From the NCBI GenBank assembly GCA_024970065.1, contig CP103908.1, positions 62,001 through 126,000 on the forward strand: a stretch of 64,000 nt of DNA, read 5' to 3'. A program made the translations under genes and the position numbers. Shown one piece after another: positions 17,541-26,594 of this stretch (position 1 is the stretch's first letter; every line of letters starts with the position of its first letter). Source of the stretch: Pediococcus acidilactici (lineage in GTDB: Bacteria; Bacillota; Bacilli; Lactobacillales; Lactobacillaceae). Below the pieces are notes generated by a model that was given only the letters and a program-made list of their open reading frames with translations, made no database searches and was not told the DNA's origin.

Positions 17541-18758
17541 ATGTTTTGTCAAAATTGTGGAACAAAGAATAAACCCGGGGCTAAGTTCTGTCGAAAGTGT
17601 GGAACTGCGTTACGTCAACCAGCGCCACAGCCAGCTCCGGAAACCCCGCAAACGGCACCGACCACGCCTAAATCAGTTTCCAAGTCAGCAACACCTGAGC
17701 AGACGACGCCGACCGAACCCAGCGTAACTCGGGAGGAACGCCAAGCGAAGGTAAAGCGCAAAAAGCGTACGACCTGGCTTTGGATTACGGTAGGGATTGT
17801 TTTAGCGATTGGATTCGTGGGCTTTTTTATCTACAAAAATAACCCCACAATCTTATCTGGTGCGACGCATTCGGATCAGGCACGGGTTGCCTCGTCAAAA
17901 TCGGCGTCTTCCGTGTCTACGGCGCCTCAGAAAAAGACTTCGTCGGCGCCAACTAAAAAGCACTTGGCGTTTCCTGAGAGTACTGTAGAAGGAACCATTA
18001 AAGATGCGTTCGGTGATATTTCAGGGGATACTGCCGTTTACGTATCGCCGGTCGATTCGGATACCGAAGTTGATTCCAATGACCAACCGCAACGGGCGGC
18101 AAGTGACATTAAATTATTCATCATGATTGCGGCTTACCAGCAAGTCAAGGATGGAGAATTAAGTTTATCAGATGACTATACGTTAACTGACAGCGATAAA
18201 GTAGATGGCACCGGTAAACTGCGGGAAATGGCGGATGGAACCAAGATTTCCATTAAGGAATTGATTGGTTACATGATGGAAGACAGCGACAATACCGCGG
18301 CAAACATCATGATTCGCAAGTTAGGCGGTATGGCAGCCGTTAACCACCAGATCGATAAAATGGGGGCCACCGACACCAAGTTAGAGCGGATGTTGATGGA
18401 TACGGATGCCCTAGAAGATGGTAAGGACAACTACACTTCCGCTAAGGATTTGGGCACCGCGTTAAAGAAAATTTACAATCATCAGATGGTTTCCCGAAAG
18501 TATGACGAAGAAATGTTAACTATTTTGAAGCAAAACGAAAATCACACTAAGTTGCCGCACGATTTGCCAGCTGAGGCCACGGTTTACAACAAGACCGGGG
18601 AATTTGACGACTACGGAGTGGAAAATGACGCCGCAATTTTTGGTAACCAAAAGGGCGCCTTCGTCATTGTGGTAATGTCTCAAGACGGGCAACGTGACGA
18701 GCAAATCAACGCGATGAATAGTTTTGGTTCAGTAATGTATAAAGGATTATTAGAGTAG
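17541..18758 (+). CDS. Zinc-ribbon, single-pass membrane protein with beta-lactamase-like serine hydrolase domain
   Basis: 405 residues from ATG 17541 (AGGAGGG upstream). Residues 3-20: zinc ribbon CQNC...CRKC. Residues ~27-65: Pro/Thr/Ala linker. Residues ~79-98: one membrane helix after a basic KRKKR patch, so the ribbon is cytoplasmic and the rest outside. The outer domain has all three marks of a class-A-like serine hydrolase: 'SDIK' (S-x-x-K), 'DSDN' (SDN) and 'NKTG' (KTG). It may be a peptidoglycan-acting or penicillin-interacting enzyme. A zinc-ribbon paralogue follows 11 bp downstream. Confidence 0.85.
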   Translation: MFCQNCGTKNKPGAKFCRKCGTALRQPAPQPAPETPQTAPTTPKSVSKSATPEQTTPTEPSVTREERQAKVKRKKRTTWLWITVGIVLAIGFVGFFIYKNNPTILSGATHSDQARVASSKSASSVSTAPQKKTSSAPTKKHLAFPESTVEGTIKDAFGDISGDTAVYVSPVDSDTEVDSNDQPQRAASDIKLFIMIAAYQQVKDGELSLSDDYTLTDSDKVDGTGKLREMADGTKISIKELIGYMMEDSDNTAANIMIRKLGGMAAVNHQIDKMGATDTKLERMLMDTDALEDGKDNYTSAKDLGTALKKIYNHQMVSRKYDEEMLTILKQNENHTKLPHDLPAEATVYNKTGEFDDYGVENDAAIFGNQKGAFVIVVMSQDGQRDEQINAMNSFGSVMYKGLLE

Positions 18759-18769
18759 GAGTGAAGGAA

Positions 18770-19876
18770 ATGAAATTTTGTACTAAATGTGGAACTGCAA
18801 TCGAACCAGGAGACCAATTTTGCACTAGTTGCGGCACCCCGGTGGCCCAAATGCAGGCTCCGGAAGCACCAGCGAATTCAGCCGCAGCGGAAAAGGAAAA
18901 GGTGACTGAAAAGCCAGCTACAACCCAAGAAACGGTAACCACAACAACTAACGCTGCACCAGCCGCAACTGATTTGAAGGCTGAAAAAACGGCGGCTACC
19001 ACGGCAGCACCAGAAAGTGATGCAGTGAATGCTACCAACGCCCCAACGTCGGCAACTCAGGTTCAAGAACCTTTGCAGTCTACCGCGACGGCCACAACAA
19101 CTGCCACAACAACTGCCACAACAACAACTGAAAAAGAAGCAACCAACGACGCAAACTCGACGGCAACTTCCGCAACCATTGATAAAGAAAAGGTTAGCGC
19201 AACGGTAGACCAAACCAAAGAATACGCTAAAAGTTACTGGAATTGGCTAACCACGTCGGTTAAACATCCGTTTAGCTACCCAGAGACCACCAACCCGTTA
19301 TACGGGATTACCACTTTTGTGATTTTTGCAATTGTTAGCGCACTAATATTGATAGTTTCGGGACGGCAAACCTTTAACGCGTTGGATAGTAAAGTTAAAG
19401 TAAGTGTAATCATGGAAAATCCCTTTACTTTCGGGGTATTTCTAAAATTCCTCGCGATTTTTGCGGTGCTGTTTGCTTTGATGGTATTGGTGGGCATTTT
19501 AGTCACCCAGTTTTTAGGGGCAAAGGGTCAAACGGTTGCTTGGTTCACTTACACCAATAAATTGGCGCACTTTGTAAACTACGTCTTGGTACTCGGACTA
19601 CTAGCCTTGGGAATGCTTTTTGTGGCCGGACCTGAATTAGTTGACGAAGTTACAACTGACATGCCGGATATTTTGTTCCGGGCGTTAATTGGAATGGCAT
19701 TGGCGGGCTTAAACCTTGGCTTCATCGCCACCTTCTTCGAAGAAAAGTTGAAGTTTGAATTCGACCGCATTTACGTAGCCATCCTCGCTGAAGCGGTGCT
19801 ATTCATCGCCCTTTACCTCGGAGTAGAGCACCTTTTAATTCCCGCAATTAACCAGGTGGGAACTAGCTTTAACTAA
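18770..19876 (+). CDS. Zinc-ribbon multi-pass membrane protein (DUF6574/YIP1-like)
   Basis: 368 residues from ATG 18770 (GGAG eight bases upstream). Residues 4-21: zinc ribbon CTKC...CTSC. Then a ~110-residue Ala/Thr linker with (TTA)n-type low-complexity sequence (coding 19080-19130). The last ~200 residues contain five hydrophobic helices. It resembles Firmicute zinc-ribbon membrane proteins of the YIP1-like/DUF6574 sort; the function is unknown. With the previous gene it forms a two-gene unit of proteins sharing the cytosolic ribbon. Confidence 0.75.
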   Translation: MKFCTKCGTAIEPGDQFCTSCGTPVAQMQAPEAPANSAAAEKEKVTEKPATTQETVTTTTNAAPAATDLKAEKTAATTAAPESDAVNATNAPTSATQVQEPLQSTATATTTATTTATTTTEKEATNDANSTATSATIDKEKVSATVDQTKEYAKSYWNWLTTSVKHPFSYPETTNPLYGITTFVIFAIVSALILIVSGRQTFNALDSKVKVSVIMENPFTFGVFLKFLAIFAVLFALMVLVGILVTQFLGAKGQTVAWFTYTNKLAHFVNYVLVLGLLALGMLFVAGPELVDEVTTDMPDILFRALIGMALAGLNLGFIATFFEEKLKFEFDRIYVAILAEAVLFIALYLGVEHLLIPAINQVGTSFN

Positions 19877-19972
19877 GTGAAAAATATTTGCCCCTAAATA
19901 GTTTTGGAATACTTTTGTTTAGTAGGTAAAAGTGCTATAAAAGATATATTCAAACAGAAAGAGGGACAAAGT

Positions 19973-20986
19973 ATGTGCACGAGTATTGAACTTACTGCAG
20001 AAAATGGTGCCAAATACTGGGGCCGAACCATGGATTTAGCAATGACGATGTTCGGTGAGGATGGGGGCGCCAAAAGCGTGATTACCACCATCCCGGCAGA
20101 AGCGAAGGTTGCTAGCCAACTGACTGGTTGGACGGCCAAATATGCCACGATGGGAGTCGGAGTTAAGGGGACTCCAATTTTATTTGACGGAATTAACGAA
20201 GCCGGCCTAGCGGGCGATTTGCAGGTTCTATTTGAAAGCACCGCTGACTCGTTAGAAAACTTGAAGCAACGGGGATTAACGCCACTCATGAATACGGAAT
20301 TTGTTACATACGTATTAACCCATTTCAAAAACGTGGCTGAAATCCGGGAGCATTATCAAGAATTTGGGTTAGCAGATCAAGCAACCCAAGTTAACGGGCA
20401 AGGATTTACTTTCCCACTCCATTACAATTTTGTTGACGAAAGTGGTGACGGAGTAGTTTTAGAACCGGTCGAAAACGGAGCTTTCAAGTTGTACGATTCA
20501 GTTGGGGTAGTAACTAACAGCCCCGAATACAATTGGCACACTACCAATTTACGCAACTACTTGGGATTAACTGACGTAGACGTGAAGGATCCCCGAACCT
20601 ATAAAAACGGCGTGACCCTCCAACCAATTGAAGGCGGAACCGGCTACGGCATGGCTGGCCTTCCTGGCTCATACACTTCGCCCGCACGGTTTGTTCGTAG
20701 TTTCGTGATTGCAAACGCAATGGATGATTTTACCGCTGACCGCGGAATTGCCCAACTTTACGCCGCTTTCCGTCCGGTAATCATTCCCGAAGGTATCGAA
20801 CGCAAAACGGCCGAGGCTACCGTTAGCGATTACACCCGCTACTGGTCAGGATATGACCTCCAAAAACGGGCAGTTTACGTTCAAACAGGGTTAGGTTTGG
20901 CGTTTACTAAGCAAACGTTGAACCCAGACGTGCAAGAAATTAGTTATACGGCCATTGACTGTGGGGACTACGTGCACGAAGTTTAA
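19973..20986 (+). CDS. Choloylglycine hydrolase family (Ntn) amidase
   Basis: 337 residues from ATG 19973 (GAGGGAC upstream). The second residue is Cys (MCTS), which becomes the N-terminal nucleophile after Met removal. Arg18 and Asp21 in 'WGRTMDLAM' match the catalytic set, and the later Asn is in 'GVVTNSPEYNWH'. Known bile salt hydrolases have Asn82 in 'GLNF'; here the segment reads 'GLAGDLQVL' and is shorter, so bile-salt activity is uncertain and a penicillin V- or N-acyl amidase is equally possible. Cytoplasmic, single gene with its own terminator. Confidence 0.9.
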   Translation: MCTSIELTAENGAKYWGRTMDLAMTMFGEDGGAKSVITTIPAEAKVASQLTGWTAKYATMGVGVKGTPILFDGINEAGLAGDLQVLFESTADSLENLKQRGLTPLMNTEFVTYVLTHFKNVAEIREHYQEFGLADQATQVNGQGFTFPLHYNFVDESGDGVVLEPVENGAFKLYDSVGVVTNSPEYNWHTTNLRNYLGLTDVDVKDPRTYKNGVTLQPIEGGTGYGMAGLPGSYTSPARFVRSFVIANAMDDFTADRGIAQLYAAFRPVIIPEGIERKTAEATVSDYTRYWSGYDLQKRAVYVQTGLGLAFTKQTLNPDVQEISYTAIDCGDYVHEV

Positions 20987-21000
20987 TGGATTTGAAAATT

Positions 21001-21037
21001 AACAGCGACCAGTGTTGATTTTGGTCGCTGTTTTTCT
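21001..21037 (+). terminator. Terminator of choloylglycine hydrolase gene
   Basis: AACAGCGACC (21001-21010) pairs with GGTCGCTGTT (21023-21032), then TTTC. Confidence 0.85.
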
Positions 21038-21181
21038 TTATGCAAGAAAGAAATAATCTATGGTTTAAGATAATTAAGTTCTTTTGAGAATGGTTTTAAA
21101 AGATCACTTCTGCCAAAGTTTTGACGGTTTTTTTGTTTAAATTTCAACATTTCGATAACTAACGATAAATAATTCGAAAAT

Positions 21182-21222
21182 AAAAATGGGAATTTTCAAA
21201 ACTCTGAAAATCCCCATTTTTT
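21182..21222. terminator. Terminator of pnuC
   Basis: The stem around AAATGGGAATTTTCA and TGAAAATCCCCATTT, flanked by A and T runs, works for the minus-strand pnuC gene and also for plus-strand readthrough. Confidence 0.8.
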
Positions 21223-21242
21223 ATTTCAATTGCTTATTGATT

Positions 21243-21989
21243 TTAAGCACGGTCGTGGAACCATTTACTGCTTGCCAAAGCAATAATGTCGTTTAGCAAG
21301 TATAGGCAGTAGGTAAAGAAAAGTACCCAAACGGGATGTCCGGCAATCGCCGTCACACTCCATAAGGTGATACTCATGATGCTTTGCGCAAACCAGAAGT
21401 AATAGCTGGAACGGAAGCGCCGAACCGTTAGTACAGCCCCAGTTAAGCCAATCGTTGCGCTAAGCGAATCGATCACTGGACGCGGGCTCGTTAGGATTAC
21501 AGTGTCTAAGCCGTAGGTGATCGCCCAAAAAATAATGAACGTCACTACGGTTTGCCCGATGTATTTGCCGGTTAGCAAACGTGGAGAAAGGCCTTCGCTA
21601 CTGTTCCAGTTCTTATTGAGCACAACTGGAATGTCCAAAAGGAAGATGTAGGCTGTTTGCATCACAACGTCGCTGTAATTGCCGGTAATTGAGGCTACGT
21701 AGATCAGCATCAAGGCGGAAACAAATCCCAATACCCCGTTGATAGGCTTGCCGTTGGTAATACTCAAAGTACACGTAAAACCAATTATCCCAGCGATGGT
21801 GGAAGTGATTACGAGGGCGTTAAAGTTGTGGTATAGGCCCGTTGCTAAAAGAAAAAGGGTTCCGCAAGCTAACAATATGTAGCTCGAAGTCATCCACCCG
21901 CTCATCTGGTCCTTATACCAATGCAAGTTAAACACCCGCATTGGTGATTGAGGATTGTAACGTAAATCTGTGTCTTGTGTACTTTGCAA
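21243..21989 (-). CDS. pnuC: Nicotinamide riboside transporter, PnuC family
   Basis: 248 residues from TTG 21989, with AAGGA seven bases upstream; the longer open frame to 22268 has no initiation site and reads into a terminator. About seven helices. PnuC hallmarks: 'WNSSEGLSPRLLTGKYI' with the preceding 'PVVLNKNW', and 'SSYYFWFAQSIMSITLW' near the end. The family carries nicotinamide riboside by facilitated diffusion, feeding NAD synthesis through NadR. No NadR gene is nearby. Confidence 0.88.
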   Translation of the reverse strand: MQSTQDTDLRYNPQSPMRVFNLHWYKDQMSGWMTSSYILLACGTLFLLATGLYHNFNALVITSTIAGIIGFTCTLSITNGKPINGVLGFVSALMLIYVASITGNYSDVVMQTAYIFLLDIPVVLNKNWNSSEGLSPRLLTGKYIGQTVVTFIIFWAITYGLDTVILTSPRPVIDSLSATIGLTGAVLTVRRFRSSYYFWFAQSIMSITLWSVTAIAGHPVWVLFFTYCLYLLNDIIALASSKWFHDRA

Positions 21990-22268
21990 AATAAAGTCCT
22001 TCTTTCTATGATTTGTATTAGCCCGGTAGAAAGCTGATTCAGGCTTAAAAAACTTATTAAAAAAGCAGTACCCAAATAGTATACGCGGATTAATTCCAGA
22101 AGGTAAGACCCGTAAAAGTTTACTAGACCAATTCTGCGATAAAAGGAACCCGATGAGAACGGGCTTGCAGTGAAATAAATTACTCGTAATCGTTATGATA
22201 AATTTTTTTGCGGGGAATTGGTATAGAACTAGGTTGTGAGAATAATTTTTAATAAAATGATACGACAT
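21990..22268. other. 279-bp leader upstream of pnuC
   Basis: Open in the pnuC frame but without start signals; the codons look unconstrained. It may be an untranslated leader. I could not match it to a known NAD-sensing riboswitch by eye. Confidence 0.4.
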
Positions 22269-22313
22269 AAAACGCTCAACGGTTTTCTAGGAACGACCTG
22301 TTGAGCGTTTTTA
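22269..22313. terminator. Bidirectional terminator
   Basis: AAAACGCTCAAC (22269-22280) pairs with GTTGAGCGTTTT (22300-22311). On the minus strand it lies after the LysR gene 22461-23333 and before the pnuC leader. Confidence 0.85.
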
Positions 22314-22460
22314 AGAATCCGAATGTAAAGTTTTTAAACTTACTTTAGCTAATTTTACGATTAAACATAAAAAATCATCAGTTGCCGACAACAGTTGCGC
22401 TGTTATTGCTACAGATGGTTTTCAGGAAAAGCATTATTACCTTCATCAAGTAAACCATGG

Positions 22461-23333
22461 TCAGAACGATTGTGGCCAGGCCTGGGCAATTTTTTGGGCT
22501 AGCGGAGCCACTTTAGGACGATTAGTTTTTAAATAACTGATGTAAAATTCCATAGTTGCAGTTTCGTCATTAACCGGAATAGGAACCCGATCGTCCGTGT
22601 CACTTAGCGAAGTGGTGTATTCTAAATCGAACGAGGAGAGATTAGTCGAAAAGTAAGGAAAGTTAGAGTACTTAGTGATTTCATTAAACGCAAACCGTTG
22701 TGCTTGATACATGAACTTAGCTTCAGGAATTTCCTGTTGGATAATGGTTTGCCATGGGCCAATATCAGTAAGAACTACAAAGTTGATGCCTTTCAGTTCT
22801 TTAAAAGATATGGAAGCTTGGTTAGAGTGGTACATAAATTTATCCAGATGAACTACCAACGATTCTTTGCCTAGATAAACAGATTCAATATCTTTATTTT
22901 GTATTTCTTGGTTAGAAATAATTCCTGTAAACCGGTTATTTAATAAGCTTTTAATTACATTGTCAGTATCCAATAGATTTTGCGTGATATTTAATTGGGC
23001 CACCGAAAGCCTGTTAAGTAGGAGTAGCGGTCCGGGGGCGGTCGATGCAATTTTAATTACGCCTTCTTGATCCGCAAAATTACGGATTTTTTTAATTGCG
23101 AGTTGCTGACGTTGCAGAATTTGCTCACCCTCTTGGACAGCAAGTTCGCCAATCGTGGTTAGGGTGAGCTTATTAGGTTGATGATCAAAAAGCGATACTC
23201 CTAAGGTATCTTCTAACTTTTGGAGTCCCCGAGTCACGGACGGCTGGGTAATATGTAAGGTTTCTGCAGTTTTAGCTAGAGTACCAGTTTTAGCGAAAAC
23301 GACTAGTTCTTGCCATAGGTAAGTATCAATCAT
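22461..23333 (-). CDS. LysR-type regulator divergent from two aldo/keto reductases
   Basis: 290 residues from ATG 23333 (AGGAGGC upstream; the longer frame to 23390 crosses the operator). HTH: 'QELVVFAKTGTLAKTAETL' and 'ITQPSVTRGLQKLEDTLG'. A full effector domain follows. It faces the AKR pair 23451-25203 with a dyad between; probable regulator of that pair. Confidence 0.9.
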   Translation of the reverse strand: MIDTYLWQELVVFAKTGTLAKTAETLHITQPSVTRGLQKLEDTLGVSLFDHQPNKLTLTTIGELAVQEGEQILQRQQLAIKKIRNFADQEGVIKIASTAPGPLLLLNRLSVAQLNITQNLLDTDNVIKSLLNNRFTGIISNQEIQNKDIESVYLGKESLVVHLDKFMYHSNQASISFKELKGINFVVLTDIGPWQTIIQQEIPEAKFMYQAQRFAFNEITKYSNFPYFSTNLSSFDLEYTTSLSDTDDRVPIPVNDETATMEFYISYLKTNRPKVAPLAQKIAQAWPQSF

Positions 23334-23350
23334 AAAAGGTGCCTCCTGCT

Positions 23351-23373
23351 TAGTATGTCTTAAACGAATACTA
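23351..23373. promoter_or_regulatory. Dyad operator candidate for the LysR protein
   Basis: TAGTAT (23351-23356) with ATACTA (23368-23373), spacer 11 bp, located in the divergent intergenic region. Confidence 0.45.
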
Positions 23374-23450
23374 GCATGTAAAACAAGCAATTTTCAATTA
23401 TTTTTTTGCACGTTAGGATAATTACAATCAGTTTTGAGGAGGAGATTGTA

Positions 23451-24317
23451 ATGATAAAAGTTCCAAAGGTGAAATTAAATAACGGAATTGAAATGCCGCA
23501 ATTGGGTTATGGAGTTTTCCAAATTCCAGATGCTAACGAAGCAGAAAAAGCGGTGAAAAATGCTTTGGACGTGGGGTATCGCTTAATTGATACGGCAACG
23601 GCTTACCAAAATGAAACGGCAGTCGGCAAAGCAATTAAAGAAAGTGGTATTAACCGTGAAGATATATTTGTCACTTCAAAATTATGGGTATCAGATTTTA
23701 CCTACGAACGGGCTAAAAAAGGAATTGATGCCTCATTGCAACGTTTAGGGACGGATTATTTAGACTTATACCTTTTACATCAGCCCTATGGTGACGTGAT
23801 GGGAGCATGGCGAGCCATGCAAGAGGCTTATCGTGCCGGTAAAATTCGGGCAATCGGGGTTTCTAATTTCTACGGGGATCAGCTAAAAAACCTAGAATTA
23901 ACGATGGAAGTAAAGCCAGCCGTTAATCAAATTGAAGTAAACCCTTGGTATCAACAAGTGAAGGAAGTTGCGGTTAATCAACGTGAAGATGTTCGGGTGG
24001 AAGCATGGGCCCCGTTTGCAGAAGGTAAGCATGATATATTTAAAAATGAGCTTATCCAGCAAATTGCTGAAAAACATCATAAAACGGTGGGTCAAATAAT
24101 TTTACGTTGGTTACTACAGCGGAACATTACGGTGATTCCTAAGAGTGTCCACCGCGTGCGTATGGAAGAGAATATTGCGGTTTTTGATTTTGAGTTAGAC
24201 GATGCAGATATGAATTTAATGAGCACCTTAAATCGACATGAAAGCCAGTTCTTTGATCACCGTGATCCGGTAACCATTGAACAAATCTTTGGGGAAAGTT
24301 TGAAACAATTGCGATAA
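23451..24317 (+). CDS. Aldo/keto reductase
   Basis: 288 residues from ATG 23451, after GAGGAGGAG. AKR tetrad: 'LIDTATAYQNETAVGKA' (Asp, Tyr), 'FVTSKLWV' (Lys), 'LYLLHQPYGDV' (His); cofactor loop 'TVIPKSVHRVRMEENI'. It is 19 bp before a close paralogue, probably one transcript activated by the divergent LysR protein. The aldehyde substrate is not known; 2,5-diketo-gluconate reductase-like naming is generic. Confidence 0.93.
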   Translation: MIKVPKVKLNNGIEMPQLGYGVFQIPDANEAEKAVKNALDVGYRLIDTATAYQNETAVGKAIKESGINREDIFVTSKLWVSDFTYERAKKGIDASLQRLGTDYLDLYLLHQPYGDVMGAWRAMQEAYRAGKIRAIGVSNFYGDQLKNLELTMEVKPAVNQIEVNPWYQQVKEVAVNQREDVRVEAWAPFAEGKHDIFKNELIQQIAEKHHKTVGQIILRWLLQRNITVIPKSVHRVRMEENIAVFDFELDDADMNLMSTLNRHESQFFDHRDPVTIEQIFGESLKQLR

Positions 24318-24336
24318 TTAGAGGAGTGATGTAATT

Positions 24337-25203
24337 ATGACGAATACAAATAAAATAAAATTAAATGATGGTAATGAAATTCCTGCAATTGGATTTGGTA
24401 CTTTTCAAATTCCCAACGATGGGACCACTTATCAAGCTGTAACTAAAGCTTTAGCGGCAGGATACCGACACGTTGATACAGCAGTGGCTTATTTTAATGA
24501 ACAAGAAGTTGGCCGAGCTATTAAAGATAGTGGCATTCCGCGGGAACAAATTTGGGTAACCAGTAAGTTGTGGTTACAAGATTATGGATACGAATCCGCC
24601 AAAAAGGCTATTGATTTGTCGTTGCAAAAGCTGGGGTTAGATTATATTGACCTTTATTTAATTCACCAACCTTACGGAGACGTTCCTGGAGCTTGGCAAG
24701 CGATGGAAGCAGCTAAAAAAGCAGGGAAAATCCGTTCGATTGGAGTTTCCAACATGACGCCGAAAATTTGGCAACATTTTGTACCTCAATTTGAGACGAT
24801 ACCAGCGGTCAACCAAGTAGAGTTTAACCCGTATTTTCAACAAAAAGAATTACGAAAAATTTTAGAGGCCAATAACGTAAAATTAGAAGCATGGGCTCCA
24901 TTAGGGCAAGGCAACGCAAAGCTACTAAATGAACCGGTCATCGTTAAATTGGCGGAAAAGTATCAAAAAAATGCTGGACAAATTATTTTACGCTTCGAAA
25001 ATCAAGAAGGGATAATTGTTTTTCCAAAATCAGTTCACGATGAACGGATTAAAAGTAATTTGGATATTTTTGATTTTACATTAACGGAAGAAGAAATGAC
25101 TGCAATTCGCGCGTTAGATACGAAAAAAGGTATGCATGATCCGGATGCTCCAGGGGTAAAGGAAATGCTGCTGTCAGCTTTTGACGTGCACGCGAAGGAT
25201 TAA
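24337..25203 (+). CDS. Aldo/keto reductase (tandem paralogue)
   Basis: 288 residues. Tetrad in 'HVDTAVAYFNEQEVGRA', 'WVTSKLWL' and 'LYLIHQPYGDV'; cofactor loop 'IVFPKSVHDERIKSNL'. It shares long identical stretches with the preceding gene (for example 'HQPYGDV'), indicating tandem duplication followed by divergence. In the second half 'RFENQEG' replaces the 'RWLLQRN' of its neighbour, near the cofactor pocket. Confidence 0.93.
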   Translation: MTNTNKIKLNDGNEIPAIGFGTFQIPNDGTTYQAVTKALAAGYRHVDTAVAYFNEQEVGRAIKDSGIPREQIWVTSKLWLQDYGYESAKKAIDLSLQKLGLDYIDLYLIHQPYGDVPGAWQAMEAAKKAGKIRSIGVSNMTPKIWQHFVPQFETIPAVNQVEFNPYFQQKELRKILEANNVKLEAWAPLGQGNAKLLNEPVIVKLAEKYQKNAGQIILRFENQEGIIVFPKSVHDERIKSNLDIFDFTLTEEEMTAIRALDTKKGMHDPDAPGVKEMLLSAFDVHAKD

Positions 25204-25270
25204 TAAGTTGATTTAAGGAAATAATTTCCAACATATAATTTATAGCGGATTTCACACGAATATTTACGAA

Positions 25271-25317
25271 AAACTCACAATCACTAGCAACAAGAGTCTA
25301 GTGATTGTGAGTTTTTT
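25271..25317 (+). terminator. Strong terminator after AKR pair
   Basis: Perfect 17-bp stem: 25271-25287 with 25298-25314, followed by TTTTTT. Confidence 0.9.
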
Positions 25318-25461
25318 GTCTATAGAGAATTAATACCAGATTTTGTAACAAAAAAGAGCCGAATCCAAAATTCAGCCCTCTATCCGTTAACCAAGTCTTT
25401 ACCTGCGAGACATTTCTCCCAGAAAAGCCTGGTACTTATCGTTAATTTATGTAACTGATAA

Positions 25462-25534
25462 TGGATCCGAACGGACTTGAACCGTCGACCCCCTGCATGC
25501 GAAGCAGATGCTCTCCCAACTGAGCTACGGACCC
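25462..25534 (-). tRNA. tRNA-Ala (anticodon CGC)
   Basis: 73-nt cloverleaf on the minus strand. Acceptor GGGTCCG pairs with CGGATCC and has the G3.U70 wobble that defines alanine tRNAs; discriminator A73. D arm GCTC...GAGC. Anticodon stem TCTGC/GCAGG with loop TTCGCAT gives anticodon CGC (reads GCG). T arm GACGG-TTCAAGT-CCGTT. The 3' CCA is not encoded. It stands alone, away from the rRNA operon. Confidence 0.92.
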
Positions 25535-25649
25535 CTTACATAAATACTATAGCACTTTTTTGCGGAAAATTGATATAGTATTTATGAAAGAAAGTAAATT
25601 TTTATCGCAGAAGAATGATTTTTTAAGGAAAGATAAGGAGCCTCAAAAG

Positions 25650-26594
25650 ATGAAGAGAAGCACTAAATACGTGTTGGCCGGACTTGGTGCAGCACTAGTC
25701 GGCGTGACCGCTGGAATGGGAATCGGTGGTTACGCAAGTTTCTTAGTAGGCATTAAAAATACCGAAAAAGCGAAAAACCAGGCGATTGAACGCTCGGAAA
25801 CCGAGGATAACGATGCCTTGAATTTAGCATGGTTTAACCAACAGCATCCCGAAACGGTGCAAATGCTTAGCGAGGATGGTTTACAATTGAAGGCCTCCTT
25901 CATTCGCCAACCGGAACCAACCAAACACACGGTGATTTTAGCGCACGGATACCATCATGCCCGTCGGCAAATGATTCCTTACGCAAAGATTTTTTACGAA
26001 CTGGGTTACAACGTGTTGATGCCGGACGCCCGGAGTCATGGTGAAAGTGAAGGAAACTTAATCGGCTTTGGCTGGTTAGACCGACGCGATTACGTACGCT
26101 GGGTACAACGCGCGGTGATGTTAACCAGTGCTGACGAAAAGATTGTTTTAATGGGAATCAGCATGGGTGCGGCCACGGTAATTGCGGCTGCCGGAGAACC
26201 CGACATTGCGTCTAACGTAGTGGCTGTGATTGAAGACAGTAGTTTCAACCGACTTGACCAGCAGTTCCGGCACCGCCTCAAGCGTTATTACCATTTGCCA
26301 CCCCGGGAACTAGCGTTAATTGCCAGTTTATTAACGGAAAAAGAGGCCGGATACTCGTTCAAGGAAGCCGACATTGAAGCCCAAATCAAAAAGGTTCGGG
26401 TACCGATTATGTTTATCCATGGCGAAGCGGACCGGTTCGTGCCGATTGAAATGTTAGACGACCTGGTGGAAGCTGCTCAAGTACCAAGCTGGGTATACTT
26501 AGTAAACAAAGCTGACCACGTGCAAGCCTTGGCAGCCGACCCGCAGCGTTATCGCGAAGAGGTGGCACACTTCTTAGATAAATTTGTGAAGTAA
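25650..26594 (+). CDS. Alpha/beta hydrolase, membrane-anchored
   Basis: 314 residues from ATG 25650 (AAGGAG nine bases upstream). An N-terminal hydrophobic segment (~5-30, 'YVLAGLGAALVGVTAGMGIGG') is probably an uncleaved anchor. Hydrolase core: oxyanion 'LAHGYHH', nucleophile elbow 'GISMGA' (Ser), acid in 'GEADRFVP' and His in 'NKADHVQAL'. It resembles the YqkD/FrsA-like group of serine esterases. The stop overlaps the kinase gene start (TAATG), so the two are coupled. Confidence 0.88.
   Translation: MKRSTKYVLAGLGAALVGVTAGMGIGGYASFLVGIKNTEKAKNQAIERSETEDNDALNLAWFNQQHPETVQMLSEDGLQLKASFIRQPEPTKHTVILAHGYHHARRQMIPYAKIFYELGYNVLMPDARSHGESEGNLIGFGWLDRRDYVRWVQRAVMLTSADEKIVLMGISMGAATVIAAAGEPDIASNVVAVIEDSSFNRLDQQFRHRLKRYYHLPPRELALIASLLTEKEAGYSFKEADIEAQIKKVRVPIMFIHGEADRFVPIEMLDDLVEAAQVPSWVYLVNKADHVQALAADPQRYREEVAHFLDKFVK

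Noticed and set aside
19080..19130. Microsatellite (ACAACTGCC)n as a phase-variation switch
   Set aside because: The short nine-base units keep the frame whatever their number, so they change linker length only.
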